Assembly: GCA_041484525.1 (NCBI GenBank)
Contig: JBGPHT010000004.1
Location: forward strand, 44,204 to 108,203
Direction: 5' to 3'
Length of the DNA stretch: 64,000 nt
DNA from: JBGPHT01 sp041484525
GTDB lineage: Bacteria; Acidobacteriota; Terriglobia; Bryobacterales; Bryobacteraceae
Shown here piece by piece: positions 1 through 8,955 of the stretch; the stretch's first letter is position 1, and every line of letters begins with the position of its first letter. The position numbers and the translations under genes were made by a program. The notes beneath the pieces are model-generated. The model was not told the origin of the DNA. It made no database searches and saw only the letters and a program-made list of their open reading frames with translations.

Positions 1-122
1 GTACCGGGGCTGGCTCGTATGTCTGCGATGATCTTTGCCAACCCCCTAGCTCATAATCGCAATGGTTGAGTGTCTGAAGTGCGATGGGGAGCCTGTGTTT
101 TTCCTACGGTGGGGTTCGAGAC

Positions 123-692
123 ATGGCAGCACTGCAAAACATCTTGCCGGACGATGCTGTAAAGGCGCGTGTGAAATGGTTCAACGTCCCGAAAGGATTC
201 GGGTTCGTCGAGCCCGAGAATGCGAACTATGACGCCTTTCTGCATATAACCACCCTGAAACGGGCCGGCGTGGAAAAGCTGGGCGAGGGGGTCTGGCTGC
301 TCTGCCGGATAGAGCGTGGCTCCAAAGGCGCGCAGGTTAGAGAGGTCGTAAGGATTCTTGAGACTGGCGAACGACCGGAGCCTCTTGGACCGCCTTCTGT
401 CCCTGAAACCCCCGGTGATGACTGTTTCCATCTGACAGGAACGGTCAAATGGTACAACCCTGGAAAAGGGTTCGGGTTTGTGCTGGCTGATGACGGGCTG
501 AAGGACGTTTTCATCCACAAAAACTGTCTGGCACGCTGCGGGCAGGCGACTATCGAGCCCGGTGTGCCAGTTCAGATGAACGTAAGGGCTACGCCCAAAG
601 GGCGGGAGGTCGTCGATTTTCAGTTCCTGGATGAGCAAGATTCTTTTTCAGAGAACGATGACGGGTTAGATAATGCAGCGGGCAATTCATGA
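123..692 (+). CDS. Double cold-shock-domain protein
   Basis: The 189-residue protein has two cold-shock (OB-fold) domains. The first, near residues 10-75, carries VKWFNVPKGFGFV; the second, near residues 115-180, carries GTVKWYNPGKGFGFV and DVFIH. Both keep the aromatic RNP1-type surface that binds single-stranded RNA or DNA in the CspA family. Tandem-CSD proteins of this size are common in Alphaproteobacteria and act as RNA chaperones or regulators; the exact target is unknown. I chose the ATG at 123 because it follows a GGTGGGG stretch and leaves a normal N-terminus; an in-frame ATG at 84 would add 13 residues. The stop overlaps the next start (ATGA), so the two genes are translationally coupled. 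Confidence 0.85.
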   Translation: MAALQNILPDDAVKARVKWFNVPKGFGFVEPENANYDAFLHITTLKRAGVEKLGEGVWLLCRIERGSKGAQVREVVRILETGERPEPLGPPSVPETPGDDCFHLTGTVKWYNPGKGFGFVLADDGLKDVFIHKNCLARCGQATIEPGVPVQMNVRATPKGREVVDFQFLDEQDSFSENDDGLDNAAGNS

Positions 693-1261
693 AAGCGAAA
701 GAGCCTGAGGTCACGCATTTTCACCAGAAGCCGCGCCGCAAGGCCGAGTTCATCAAGCCGGTGAATACACTCAAGACCAAGGCGGGTTACGGCGGCTTAG
801 GTGATGACATCCTGAGCAAGGCGCAGGCGGTGCTTGAAAACAACACCGTGGATTTTCAGCCGCTGGCTGAAATGTATCTGGCCGCCATGCTGCGCGCGAT
901 TGAATATGCCAGCAACCCTCCGAAAGGCGAGGATAACGAGGCACTGATCGCGGGCATGCTGTACCCCGCCATGCAGCTGAAAGCCAATGGCGGCATGTTC
1001 CGGTATCCCCTGATCACACGGATCAGCGACAAGCTGCTCCAGTTTCTTGAAGTGATCGCCGAGCCCGACGAGGATGCCATCGAGATCGTGCTGGCTTTCC
1101 ATACGACCCTACGGGCCCTGCTGATGGGGCGCGTCGCCGGCACAGGGGGCGAGTACGGCGATGAACTGATGCAGGCGCTTGAAGAGGCCTGCCTGCGCTA
1201 TTTCGAGCATTATCCTGCCAACTGCTCGGGTAACGAAAAAGATTACAAAACGCAATTCTAG
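689..1261 (+). CDS. Hypothetical protein coupled to cold-shock gene
   Basis: This 190-residue protein has no domain I recognise. It has a basic N-terminus (residues 1-35) and then looks mostly helical, with acidic patches (for example DEDAIEIVLAF near residue 130). There is no signal peptide or membrane segment. The 4-bp ATGA overlap with the cold-shock gene indicates co-translation and a possible shared role in RNA handling or stress response, which is inference. A strong hairpin follows the stop codon, so the pair probably forms a complete two-gene operon. Confidence 0.7.
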   Translation: MKAKEPEVTHFHQKPRRKAEFIKPVNTLKTKAGYGGLGDDILSKAQAVLENNTVDFQPLAEMYLAAMLRAIEYASNPPKGEDNEALIAGMLYPAMQLKANGGMFRYPLITRISDKLLQFLEVIAEPDEDAIEIVLAFHTTLRALLMGRVAGTGGEYGDELMQALEEACLRYFEHYPANCSGNEKDYKTQF

Positions 1262-1263
1262 AC

Positions 1264-1290
1264 CTGCCACGGCAACGCAGTCCGTGGCAG
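1264..1290. terminator. Hairpin terminator after the two-gene operon
   Basis: A 9-bp perfect inverted repeat, CTGCCACGG (1264-1272) and CCGTGGCAG (1282-1290), begins three bases after the stop of the 190-residue gene and is followed by AGTTT. It lies between convergent genes (689-1261 plus, 1338-2138 minus) and could serve both. The T tract is short, so termination efficiency is uncertain. Confidence 0.6.
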
Positions 1291-1337
1291 AGTTTCAGGA
1301 CATTCCAGTCATTGGATTTCGCGAATTGACAAGATGG

Positions 1338-2138
1338 TCAGGAGCCGGCTTTCATTGTCCCGTGGCTAGTCACGGTAGGACACTTGCTATAGCAGGACTC
1401 CAGTTTCTCCAGCGTGAAGGGCTTGGCAATAAAATCCTTGGCGCCGCGTTCCCTGGCACTCACGATATTATCTTTGACGCTGTCGGCGCTCAGGATGACC
1501 ACGTGAGCGCTTGCATCAAAACTGAGGATTTCCACGAGCAGGTCCATGCCCGAACCGTCAGGCAGATGGATGTCAAGAAACACGATGTCGGGCAGGTATT
1601 CCAGATAGGCCTCAAGGACCTTGTTGGCATTCTTGAAACCGATAACCCTGCCTTTGGCTCTGAAGGTTTTGCTGGCAAGGGAGCGCATGAACGCATCGTC
1701 ATCGACCACCATCACGATACGGTCTGCCCTTTTCTGCCTTGCGCTCAAAAGCCGGGAAACCTGCGGCTGCGATTCATTATCCTGTTCAAGAGCTTCGAGA
1801 CGAAGCTGAATCTTCACCAAACCATCCGGCGTTACGTCCGAGGTCTGCGCCGTGCAGCTGTGTTGGGGCAGTTTTTCATGAATGCCGTTTGAGATGGACT
1901 CGCCCTCCACGTTTCTGCCCATATGAGCCAGGACCAGAACGTTTTTGCTGTTGCAGATGAAAATGATCCCATCCCTGCCATCGAAATATTCTTTGAGCTT
2001 CAAGGCAATATAGGCGGCGTTATGATCGGTCTTGCCCGTCAGGCAGACCTCGACGATATACCATTCACCTGTGTCTTTTCTGATATGGGGTACGAATCCC
2101 ATAAACCGGCTCTGGTTGTAATGCTGAACTACTTCCAT
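1338..2138 (-). CDS. Response regulator with unknown N-terminal domain
   Basis: The C-terminal half (about residues 138-260 of 266) is a CheY-like receiver: MVVDDDAF acidic pocket, phosphoacceptor Asp near residue 190 in VFLDIHLPDGSG, conserved Ser in VVILSAD and Lys in FIAKPFT. The first 120 residues form a separate domain with an unidentified fold, so this is not a single-domain CheY. No DNA-binding output domain follows the receiver; the output is therefore through the N-terminal domain or protein contact. It sits between the cold-shock operon and a hybrid histidine kinase that could be its phosphodonor (inference). Confidence 0.8.
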   Translation of the reverse strand: MEVVQHYNQSRFMGFVPHIRKDTGEWYIVEVCLTGKTDHNAAYIALKLKEYFDGRDGIIFICNSKNVLVLAHMGRNVEGESISNGIHEKLPQHSCTAQTSDVTPDGLVKIQLRLEALEQDNESQPQVSRLLSARQKRADRIVMVVDDDAFMRSLASKTFRAKGRVIGFKNANKVLEAYLEYLPDIVFLDIHLPDGSGMDLLVEILSFDASAHVVILSADSVKDNIVSARERGAKDFIAKPFTLEKLESCYSKCPTVTSHGTMKAGS

Positions 2139-2219
2139 ATTCGAAATCCATAATATTATCAGTCGTCATATAAAACAATCAGTTATTCAATAACGCGTTG
2201 TCGTGTACTCACGGCCAGG

Positions 2220-2540
2220 TCACGATTGGGATGCCCGACCTGCAGCCTTTATCTTCACGGCAGCCGGTCCAGCGGCTTCAAAGGTGACCACCAAGCCTGC
2301 TGCCGGACTAACGTCCAATGAAAGCCAGTCCGGCCTGGCAAAGAAATACCTTTTCCCGTCTTGAGTTGTGATAACACCCATCTCCATGTCGGCAGCGTAG
2401 CCGACAACAACTCCCTCGCTCATGTTGCCATCATGGAAAAAGAATACTTTCTCTGCAAGGACTTTTTCGGGTGCTTGGCTGGTCAGTGCCGAGGCCCCAG
2501 GGGTACTGAATACTCTTGTATGGTGGTGCCTTCCACGCAT
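2220..2540 (-). CDS. Small protein with cold-shock-like beta pattern
   Basis: This is a 106-residue protein without signal peptide. Residues about 40-98 follow the spacing of a degenerate cold-shock/OB domain: GVITTQDGKRYFFARPDWL, then a glycine turn and VTFEAAGPAAVKIKAA. The pattern resembles the G-x-I...G-x-x-x-FF...V-x-F...A-x-x-I layout of CspA-type proteins, but the RNP aromatic residues are only partly kept. The resemblance is my inference. It lies divergent from the hybrid kinase gene. Confidence 0.55.
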   Translation of the reverse strand: MRGRHHHTRVFSTPGASALTSQAPEKVLAEKVFFFHDGNMSEGVVVGYAADMEMGVITTQDGKRYFFARPDWLSLDVSPAAGLVVTFEAAGPAAVKIKAAGRASQS

Positions 2541-2649
2541 GAATAGCTGATTGAGACAGGCCTGATTCCCATGTTAGAGTTGCGCAACCGTCAAGAGCTG
2601 ACCCGGCTGATGACTGTATCGCCGTAAAAAGGGATGAAGACGTTCAGGC

Positions 2650-5172
2650 ATGGCTAAGAAGGCATCAGCAAAAGCAGTACAGAACCAGACACCCGATTAC
2701 CGGATGCTGTTTGAATCGGCGCCCGGCCTTTATCTTGTCCTCAGCACCGATCTGAACATCATCGCGGTCAGCAACGCCTATCTGCAGGCGACAATGACGG
2801 TGCGGGACAAAATTATCGGCCGTCACCTGTTTGAGGTTTTTCCCGACAACCCCGACGACCCGGCAGCGACGGGAACGCATAACCTGAAAGCATCGCTGCA
2901 GCGGGTTCTAAAGAACAAGGTTGCGGATGCCATGGCCGTGCAGAAATACGACATCCGCCGGCCGGATTCCGAAGGCGGCGGTTTTGAGGAACGCCACTGG
3001 AGTCCGGTCAATGCGCCTGTCCTTGATGACAAAGGTGAGATCAGCTGCATCATTCATCGGGTCGAGGATGTGACTGAGTTTGTGAAACTCAGTCAAAAAC
3101 GCAGCGAACAGGCGAAATTGACCGAGGAGCTGCAAACGCGGACGAGCCAGATGGAATCCGAGATCTATGCACGGGCGCAGGAAGTTCAAAAGGCCAATGC
3201 TGTGCTACGGGAGGAGATGGCGGAGCGTGAACGGGCGGAAGCGGAACGGGACCATTTTTTCACACTCTCTCTGGATATGCTGTGCATCGCCAGGTCGGAT
3301 GGATATTTCAAGCGCGTCAACCCCGCCTTCACACAAACGCTGGGGTGGAGCGTCGAGGAGATGCTGGCGCGGCCGTTCCTCGACTTTGTGCATCCCGACG
3401 ACCACGCCGCCACCCTCCGTGAGGTCGAGAGACAGGTCGCTGCCGGCGATAAGGTGCTTCTTTTCGAAAACCGCTACCGGCACAAGGATGGCTCGTGGCG
3501 TGTGCTGTCGTGGAATTCAGTGCCCCAGCCGGGCGGGTTCATGTACGCCACGGCGCGTGACATAACTGAACTCAAGCGGTTGGAACAAGAACTCCTGATC
3601 TCCAAAGAGCAGGCGGAAAAGGCCAGTCAGACAAAATCCGAATTCCTCGCCAACATGTCGCACGAGCTCAGGACGCCGCTCAACAGCATTATCGGCCTGA
3701 ACCGCCTGCTCTATGAGGACAAGGATCTTGACGAAGAATACCGCGACATGGTCGGCGTCGCCTACAGATCGGCTGAGAACCTGCTGGATATCGTCAATGA
3801 CATTCTCGATCTCTCGAAGGTCGAGGCGGGCAAGCTGGTGCTTGAAAACATCAGTTTTTCCCTGCAGGAAGTTGTCGACAATATCATGGAAACCATACTT
3901 CCCCTCAGCAGTGAAAAGGGGTTGGTATTGTCCTATCACCTAGCGACCGAGGATCTGTCCTATTTTGTCGGCGATCCCGTGCGTCTTGGCCGCGTCATGA
4001 TGAATCTGGTCAGCAATGCGATCAAGTACACGGAAAAAGGATCGGTCACGGTCGATATCAAATGCCTGCGCGAGGGCGAGGACAGGGCCATCATAGAATG
4101 CGGTGTGACGGATACGGGCATTGGCATTCCTAAGGACAAGCAGGAGCTGATCTTTGATAAATTCGCGCAGGCGGATTCCTCGATCACGCGCCGTTATGGC
4201 GGCACCGGGCTGGGCTTGGCCATCACCAGGCAGATCATCGAGATCATGGGCGGTGAGATCGGTGTGGAGAGCGAAGTGGGCAAGGGCTCATGCTTCCGGT
4301 TCCGAATACCATTTGGAACGGCGGAAATGAGGCCCATGATCGACAAGGGCGCTTTTCGCAGGGGACAGATCGCCCGCCTGCCGGCGGAGCAAAGAAAGAA
4401 AATAGAGGATGTGCATATCCTTGTGGCGGAGGATCATCTTCTCAACCAGATATTTTTGCAAAAACTTCTTCCCCGCATCGGGCTCGGACACTACGAAATC
4501 GTCGATAACGGCAGAGCCGTTCTGGAGGCTTTGGACAAGAAGCCCTACGACATGATCCTGATGGACTGCCACATGCCGGTGATGAGCGGATACGACGCCA
4601 CGAAGGAAATCCGCGATCGGGAAAAGCTTAACGCCAATCACATCCCGATTCTGGCCATGACCGCCGATGCCATGGTGGGTACGCGCGAACGCTGCCTTAA
4701 CGCGGGGATGGATGATTACATCAGCAAGCCGATCAATCCGGACGAACTACGCCATCTGATGGCCCGATGGGTGACGTTTCCTGATGAGGCAGGGGACGGT
4801 CGCGCTGACGACAGGAGCAGGAAGCGCGGCGGCACATTGATCGATCTGGCAGGACTGAAGGAATTCTCCGACAATCAGGACGAGTTGAATCAGTTCATTC
4901 ATATGTTCTTGCGGGAATCAGACGCTACCCTGAAACTCCTGCGGAAAAACTGCAAGGACGGTGAAAACCAGTCGTGGACGGATGCGGCGCACAAGTTCAA
5001 GGGCGGCGCCGCCATGCTTGGAGCCGAGACGCTGCGGTTGCTGTGCGAGCGGGCACAGGGGATGAAAGTTGCGACGGCAGCAGACCGTCAAACTATCTTC
5101 ATTGATATCGAAACTGAATATGGCCGCGTCAAAGACAGTCTTCTGCGGACCGTGTCGGGAAACGGAAAATAA
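2650..5172 (+). CDS. Hybrid sensor histidine kinase (PAS-PAS-HisKA-HATPase-REC-HPt)
   Basis: The 840-residue protein has no transmembrane segment, so it is a cytoplasmic sensor. Domain order: PAS (about 15-145), a coiled coil (150-200), a second PAS (200-315) containing WRVLSWNSVPQ, HisKA with phosphoacceptor His near 338 in MSHELRTPLNSIIG, HATPase_c with N box (VSNAIKYTEKG), G1 (DTGIGIP) and G2 (GGTGLGLAI), a receiver with Asp near 639 in ILMDCHMPVMSGYDA, and a C-terminal HPt with His near 781 in AAHKFKGGAAMLGA. This is a complete internal phosphorelay. The convergent single-domain regulator at 5183-5581 and the regulator at 1338-2138 are the likely final acceptors. Confidence 0.93.
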   Translation: MAKKASAKAVQNQTPDYRMLFESAPGLYLVLSTDLNIIAVSNAYLQATMTVRDKIIGRHLFEVFPDNPDDPAATGTHNLKASLQRVLKNKVADAMAVQKYDIRRPDSEGGGFEERHWSPVNAPVLDDKGEISCIIHRVEDVTEFVKLSQKRSEQAKLTEELQTRTSQMESEIYARAQEVQKANAVLREEMAERERAEAERDHFFTLSLDMLCIARSDGYFKRVNPAFTQTLGWSVEEMLARPFLDFVHPDDHAATLREVERQVAAGDKVLLFENRYRHKDGSWRVLSWNSVPQPGGFMYATARDITELKRLEQELLISKEQAEKASQTKSEFLANMSHELRTPLNSIIGLNRLLYEDKDLDEEYRDMVGVAYRSAENLLDIVNDILDLSKVEAGKLVLENISFSLQEVVDNIMETILPLSSEKGLVLSYHLATEDLSYFVGDPVRLGRVMMNLVSNAIKYTEKGSVTVDIKCLREGEDRAIIECGVTDTGIGIPKDKQELIFDKFAQADSSITRRYGGTGLGLAITRQIIEIMGGEIGVESEVGKGSCFRFRIPFGTAEMRPMIDKGAFRRGQIARLPAEQRKKIEDVHILVAEDHLLNQIFLQKLLPRIGLGHYEIVDNGRAVLEALDKKPYDMILMDCHMPVMSGYDATKEIRDREKLNANHIPILAMTADAMVGTRERCLNAGMDDYISKPINPDELRHLMARWVTFPDEAGDGRADDRSRKRGGTLIDLAGLKEFSDNQDELNQFIHMFLRESDATLKLLRKNCKDGENQSWTDAAHKFKGGAAMLGAETLRLLCERAQGMKVATAADRQTIFIDIETEYGRVKDSLLRTVSGNGK

Positions 5173-5182
5173 AGCCGGACCG

Positions 5183-5581
5183 CTAATTCCCCGTCCTGGG
5201 CTGACGGTTCTTCCCCTCATCCACGGTAACCTCCCTGACTTTTTCAAGCAGCTGCGCCGGCGTAAAGGGTTTCTGCAGACTGCCATTCGCGCCGATTGTC
5301 TCCGCGATCTTGAAGGACGAATATTCGGCGGCCCCGCTTGAGGAGACGACGATAAGTTTCACAGACGGACGCAGAGCCTTGATCTGTCTGATGACTTCCA
5401 TGCCATCCTTGTTGGGCATGAACATATCCGTGATAACAAGATCAAACTCATCTCCGTTCTGAACTGCCTTGATTGCCTCATCCCCGTTTGACGCCACTGT
5501 TATCTGGTGTTGGGCCTTCTCTAGCGCCTTGCTCGCCAACCCTCGAAACAGCTCGTCATCGTCCACGAGTAATATCTTCAT
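5183..5581 (-). CDS. CheY-like single-domain response regulator
   Basis: This is a 132-residue receiver-only protein: MKILLVDDDELF start, phosphoacceptor Asp near residue 52 in VITDMFMPNKDG, SSSG in strand 4 and QKPFTP with the conserved Lys. A longer reading frame extends 17 codons upstream, but the ATG at 5581 has an AGAGGGA ribosome site 5 bases away and begins exactly at the receiver fold, so I use it. It converges on the hybrid kinase with 10 bp between the stops and probably takes phosphate from its HPt domain. Confidence 0.88.
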   Translation of the reverse strand: MKILLVDDDELFRGLASKALEKAQHQITVASNGDEAIKAVQNGDEFDLVITDMFMPNKDGMEVIRQIKALRPSVKLIVVSSSGAAEYSSFKIAETIGANGSLQKPFTPAQLLEKVREVTVDEGKNRQPRTGN

Positions 5582-5866
5582 TATTGGTCCCTCTGCAGTC
5601 GGGTGATGAACACAGGTCACACTTCCGAGCACACACTCTCAAGATCTGAACTTACGGCCATTTTGTAGCAGAAAATCCAGGGTGCCTAGCCAAGCCTGAT
5701 TCTGGCACAGGTGAAAGCCACACTCTACCAGAAAGGCCCGTAATGTTCCGCGCTATGACTTATGGCAATCAGACCGCGTCCCTGAAGGCTAAATGTCGCT
5801 ATTATCGCGCCATATCCGGCACCTTCGCGCCTGGCACGCCCCCCCAGTGAATGCCGATAGCCTGCA

Positions 5867-5907
5867 CTCTATTGAATAGAGCCAAAACAATAGACCATAG
5901 CCTATTG
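5867..5907. repeat. Two adjacent CTATTG inverted repeats
   Basis: Within the 300-base gene-free stretch 5633-5948 lie a palindrome CTCTATTGAATAGAG (5867-5881) and a second inverted repeat CAATAG (5888-5893)/CTATTG (5902-5907). They share the CTATTGAA core. On the minus strand the second repeat is followed by TTTT, so it could end ardC transcription; the shared half-site also fits a protein-binding site. I see nothing else in this gap. Confidence 0.4.
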
Positions 5908-5948
5908 AACGAAGGCCGCCCGCGCCTCGGCAAGAGGCAGCCTCTTAG

Positions 5949-6857
5949 TCAAGCGGCGGCCTCGGCTTTCCGCTCTGGCTGCAGCCTGTGCAGATAATCG
6001 ACGGCGCGCTGCGCGTGCGCGGCGGCGGCGAAAATCGCGCGGTTATCATTCTTCAGGACCGATACCCAGTAGGCGATGTATGAGGCGTGATCGTCGCGGA
6101 CCTCCGGCGTGATCTCGAGATCAGCGCACAGGAAAGCGCTTCCCAGCTCGGCAACGAGTTCTTCGTGAGCATAGCCTTCGTCGCCCCAGCTCTTGCGTCC
6201 GAATTCACGATCAAGCCGTGAAGGGTGCTTTGTCAGGTGACAAGTTTCATGGGCAAGCGTAGCGTAAAATTTTTCAGCGTCGGTGAAAGCCTCAATCGGC
6301 GGCATCTGGATGTAGTCGAGTTCCTGCGCGTAGTAGGCCCGGTTGCCGCCATAACGGATTTCAGCTCCGGTGGCGGCGAAGAAATGATCGGCGTGGGCGA
6401 TCCGCTCGACAGGCGTGAACTTCGGTTCCGGCCTCACGTAGTAGTGCTCCGGCAGTCCCTCGATCTGATCGCAGTTGAACACGGTGTAGCCCTTCAGGAA
6501 GTGGATATCGCGCTCGACATCCTCCCCGGCATCGTTCTGCTCGGTCTTCGTGATTGAGTTGGCGTAGACGACCAGTGAACCCTTTTCGCCCTTGCGGACG
6601 CACGCTTTGAGTTCAATCGCCTGCCGGAAGGTCATCCAGCTTGGTGAGGCGAAGCCCTGTTCGATGGCTGACGCCCACAGCATCAGGATATTGATGCCGG
6701 AATAGGGCATGCCGTTGTGGCGCAGCGGGCGCGTGATCCGCCCCGCCGCGTTCTCTCCGCTCCACGGTTTGATCCACGGACGGACGCCCGCTTCCAGGGA
6801 AGCGACGATTTTCGCGGTGATGCGGGTGTAGATGTCCTGCCGTTCTGTATTCTGCAT
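5949..6857 (-). CDS. ardC: ArdC-family antirestriction protein / zincin
   Basis: This 302-residue protein has the ArdC layout: an N-terminal ssDNA-binding domain (about 1-125, with RPWIKPW and MPYSGINILMLW) and a C-terminal zincin-like metallopeptidase domain with the HETCH motif near residue 203, followed by the ELVAELGSAFLC helix. ArdC proteins of conjugative plasmids bind the incoming single strand and protect it from restriction in the recipient. The start has a good GGAAAGGAA ribosome site. Upstream lies a large nested inverted repeat like those before the methyltransferase and parB-like genes, which suggests expression from the transferred single strand. Confidence 0.9.
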   Translation of the reverse strand: MQNTERQDIYTRITAKIVASLEAGVRPWIKPWSGENAAGRITRPLRHNGMPYSGINILMLWASAIEQGFASPSWMTFRQAIELKACVRKGEKGSLVVYANSITKTEQNDAGEDVERDIHFLKGYTVFNCDQIEGLPEHYYVRPEPKFTPVERIAHADHFFAATGAEIRYGGNRAYYAQELDYIQMPPIEAFTDAEKFYATLAHETCHLTKHPSRLDREFGRKSWGDEGYAHEELVAELGSAFLCADLEITPEVRDDHASYIAYWVSVLKNDNRAIFAAAAHAQRAVDYLHRLQPERKAEAAA

Positions 6858-6881
6858 TGTCTGTTCCTTTCCTTGCGTCGG

Positions 6882-7042
6882 GGTTTCTCATGACGCGGGC
6901 ATTGAAAGGCCGGGCGGATTGAGGGACCCGTCACCGCAGGGAAACGGCCAACACGGGAGGACCGCAGGGACGAACGGAGCGGGCAGCGCCGTTGACGGGT
7001 CCCGCCGACCGGCCCATGATCGCGGCAAGGTTATGAGAAACC
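6882..7042 (-). promoter_or_regulatory. Nested inverted repeat leader of ardC (candidate single-strand promoter)
   Basis: Three nested repeat pairs pair across a roughly 60-base loop: outer GGTTTCTCAT (6882-6891)/ATGAGAAACC (7033-7042), middle GGCCGGGCGG (6908-6917)/CCGACCGGCC (7005-7014, 9 of 10), inner GGGACCCGTCA (6923-6933)/TGACGGGTCCC (6993-7003). Folded single-stranded DNA would form a long imperfect hairpin ending about 25 bases before the ardC start. The architecture matches the leaders at 9755-9892 and 15328-15482. The Frpo-type interpretation is inference from design and gene content. Confidence 0.65.
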
Positions 7043-7278
7043 GTGACTCAGGCGGGAACGGACAAGGGTTGCAGATGCGGCAGGAAACAGAACCGCTCTA
7101 ACGGCAATCTCGCGGTGTTCCTCGGCGGAACCTCCGCACTGTGAGGGGCAGTGGACGGGCTGCGCTTGCCGGAAAGATATACGGAGGCACCAGATGCTTG
7201 CCGAATAACAGTGACCGGCTCGTGTTCAGTGCTGTGCCTCAGGCGGTGGGTGAGGGACCTTCGTGCTGACAATGCTTC

Positions 7279-8736
7279 CTAGCGGAGGTGCGGGAATGCT
7301 CGCTTTCGTCCGCCGGGGCCGTAAAGCTTCACAAGCGCGGCGTCAATGTCCTCGCCGAAATCCTCACCCACTTCGACCGCCGGGGAGACGAGCCAGAGGT
7401 GATCGTAGGAGCCTTGATTCGGCGGTTCATAGTAACGATGCTTGCTGACAAGGAGTGAGCCGCGATGCGGTTCGCCGTGCAGAACAACAAAAGCGTTGCC
7501 ATCGGTGAAGTACTTAACCTCGCGGCTCTTCAGATCGAGAACATAGATAGCGCCCGAGGTCGTCCAGGCGGCGGCGATGAAGTAAACCAGCCTCGCATCG
7601 GGGTCGAACCGCGGGCTCGTGATCCCCTCCAGCTCCTCCGGGAATAATCCGGCAACGGGTGGAACAAGGCCGGGGCGGGGACCGCCTTCCAGCACGCACT
7701 CCGCGTTGGAACCGTCGATTGGCGAAATCCAGATATCGCCGATCTGGGAGAATATGCCCTCGCAGTCTGCTAGCTGGACACCAGGCCTCTGCCGGTATTT
7801 CACGAAGACGAGTTGCCGGTGATCCGAAGATACGTCTGGCGTCGCTGCCGGCATCAGCAGCGGCAGTTGGCGCGACCTTCCATTGGCAGTCGCAAACACC
7901 TGTCCCCCCGCGCTCCACACCTGCTCGTCGGCAAAGGGCAGTGATGTGGCCAGCAGGAGGCCTTCGTATGAGAGCTGCACGGGACTAATACTCTTCGATC
8001 TGAGACGATCGAGAGCCTCGCGCATGGGGTCAAGTGCAATACCGTGCTTGTGCGCCACGATGTATATGAAATAGAAACATGTCGCCTCCAGATAGAGCAG
8101 ATCGTCCGCTTCGCGGGCTTCGGCTTCGCGGGCAAGCTCCAGCTTGTGGAGGATGCTTTGGCGGTGAAGGTCAATCGCTTCCAGCCGTTCCCGGTCGAAC
8201 CTGTAGGGCCTCCGTTCGTATTCAAAGGCTGGCGCAGGCTGATATCGCTGATTCAGAATGTCGACGCGTGTGCGCATTGACTCCCGGCCGAGCTGATCGA
8301 GGTAGTCCGCGAGGAACTGACCGCCGATCTCCGCGGCAGGAGTCCGGAGTGCTTCACCCAAAGTGACCTTACGGTTCTGCACCAGACCCGTCCAGTTCTC
8401 CGGCATCAGCCGGGCCGATACCTGACAGCACTCCGTCAGCACCTCGTCAAGAATGGCGTGACCGAGGACAATGCTTGTCTTTTCGATTGCGGATTCCGCT
8501 GCGGCAACTGCTGCGCCGGCCGTCTGGGACAGGACGTTGGCCGCGTAACCCGCTTCATTGATCTCTGAAACCATGCGTGTTACCGGATCGAGAGCGTCGA
8601 GGATTCGGGTGGTCTGCGCCCTGACGTGGTCGGCTGTTGCTGGTATTCCCCTGTGACCGACCTCGCGGAAGAGTTTGACCACGCGCCAGAGGCCTAGCGC
8701 ACGGGAGGCAAGGCTTTTTAGTCTATCGGCGGCCAT
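7279..8736 (-). CDS. Hypothetical protein with predicted beta-propeller-like C-terminus
   Basis: The 485-residue protein is not recognised. The N-terminal 230 residues look alpha-helical, with alternating charge and no membrane segment. The C-terminal 230 residues contain repeated strand patterns ending in short aromatic turns (LVFVKYRQRPG, GDIWISPIDGS, LVYFIAAAWTTSGAIYVLDLKS, HLWLVSPAVEV), reminiscent of TolB/WD40-like beta-propeller blades. That reading is inference. The start has an AGGG stretch 9 bases upstream. It lies between ardC and the methyltransferase on the same strand but with long gaps, so it need not be co-transcribed. Confidence 0.6.
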   Translation of the reverse strand: MAADRLKSLASRALGLWRVVKLFREVGHRGIPATADHVRAQTTRILDALDPVTRMVSEINEAGYAANVLSQTAGAAVAAAESAIEKTSIVLGHAILDEVLTECCQVSARLMPENWTGLVQNRKVTLGEALRTPAAEIGGQFLADYLDQLGRESMRTRVDILNQRYQPAPAFEYERRPYRFDRERLEAIDLHRQSILHKLELAREAEAREADDLLYLEATCFYFIYIVAHKHGIALDPMREALDRLRSKSISPVQLSYEGLLLATSLPFADEQVWSAGGQVFATANGRSRQLPLLMPAATPDVSSDHRQLVFVKYRQRPGVQLADCEGIFSQIGDIWISPIDGSNAECVLEGGPRPGLVPPVAGLFPEELEGITSPRFDPDARLVYFIAAAWTTSGAIYVLDLKSREVKYFTDGNAFVVLHGEPHRGSLLVSKHRYYEPPNQGSYDHLWLVSPAVEVGEDFGEDIDAALVKLYGPGGRKRAFPHLR

Positions 8737-8955
8737 AAGGGCGTTCCCTGTAGTGTATAAGCTTCTTCATTTGCGGTAATCTGCAAGCGCCTTTCTGGCA
8801 TGAATGATCAGCGGTGCGCAAGTCTCCACGAGGCTGAAAGCACCTATGCGCGGCAGAAAACCGTTTAGCAGCGCAGCGGCTGGCACGAGAGAAAGGCGGA
8901 GCGGCCTTTTCGTCAGGCATGCGCCGTCCGGGCTAGACGGACTCGGGAGACCGCC

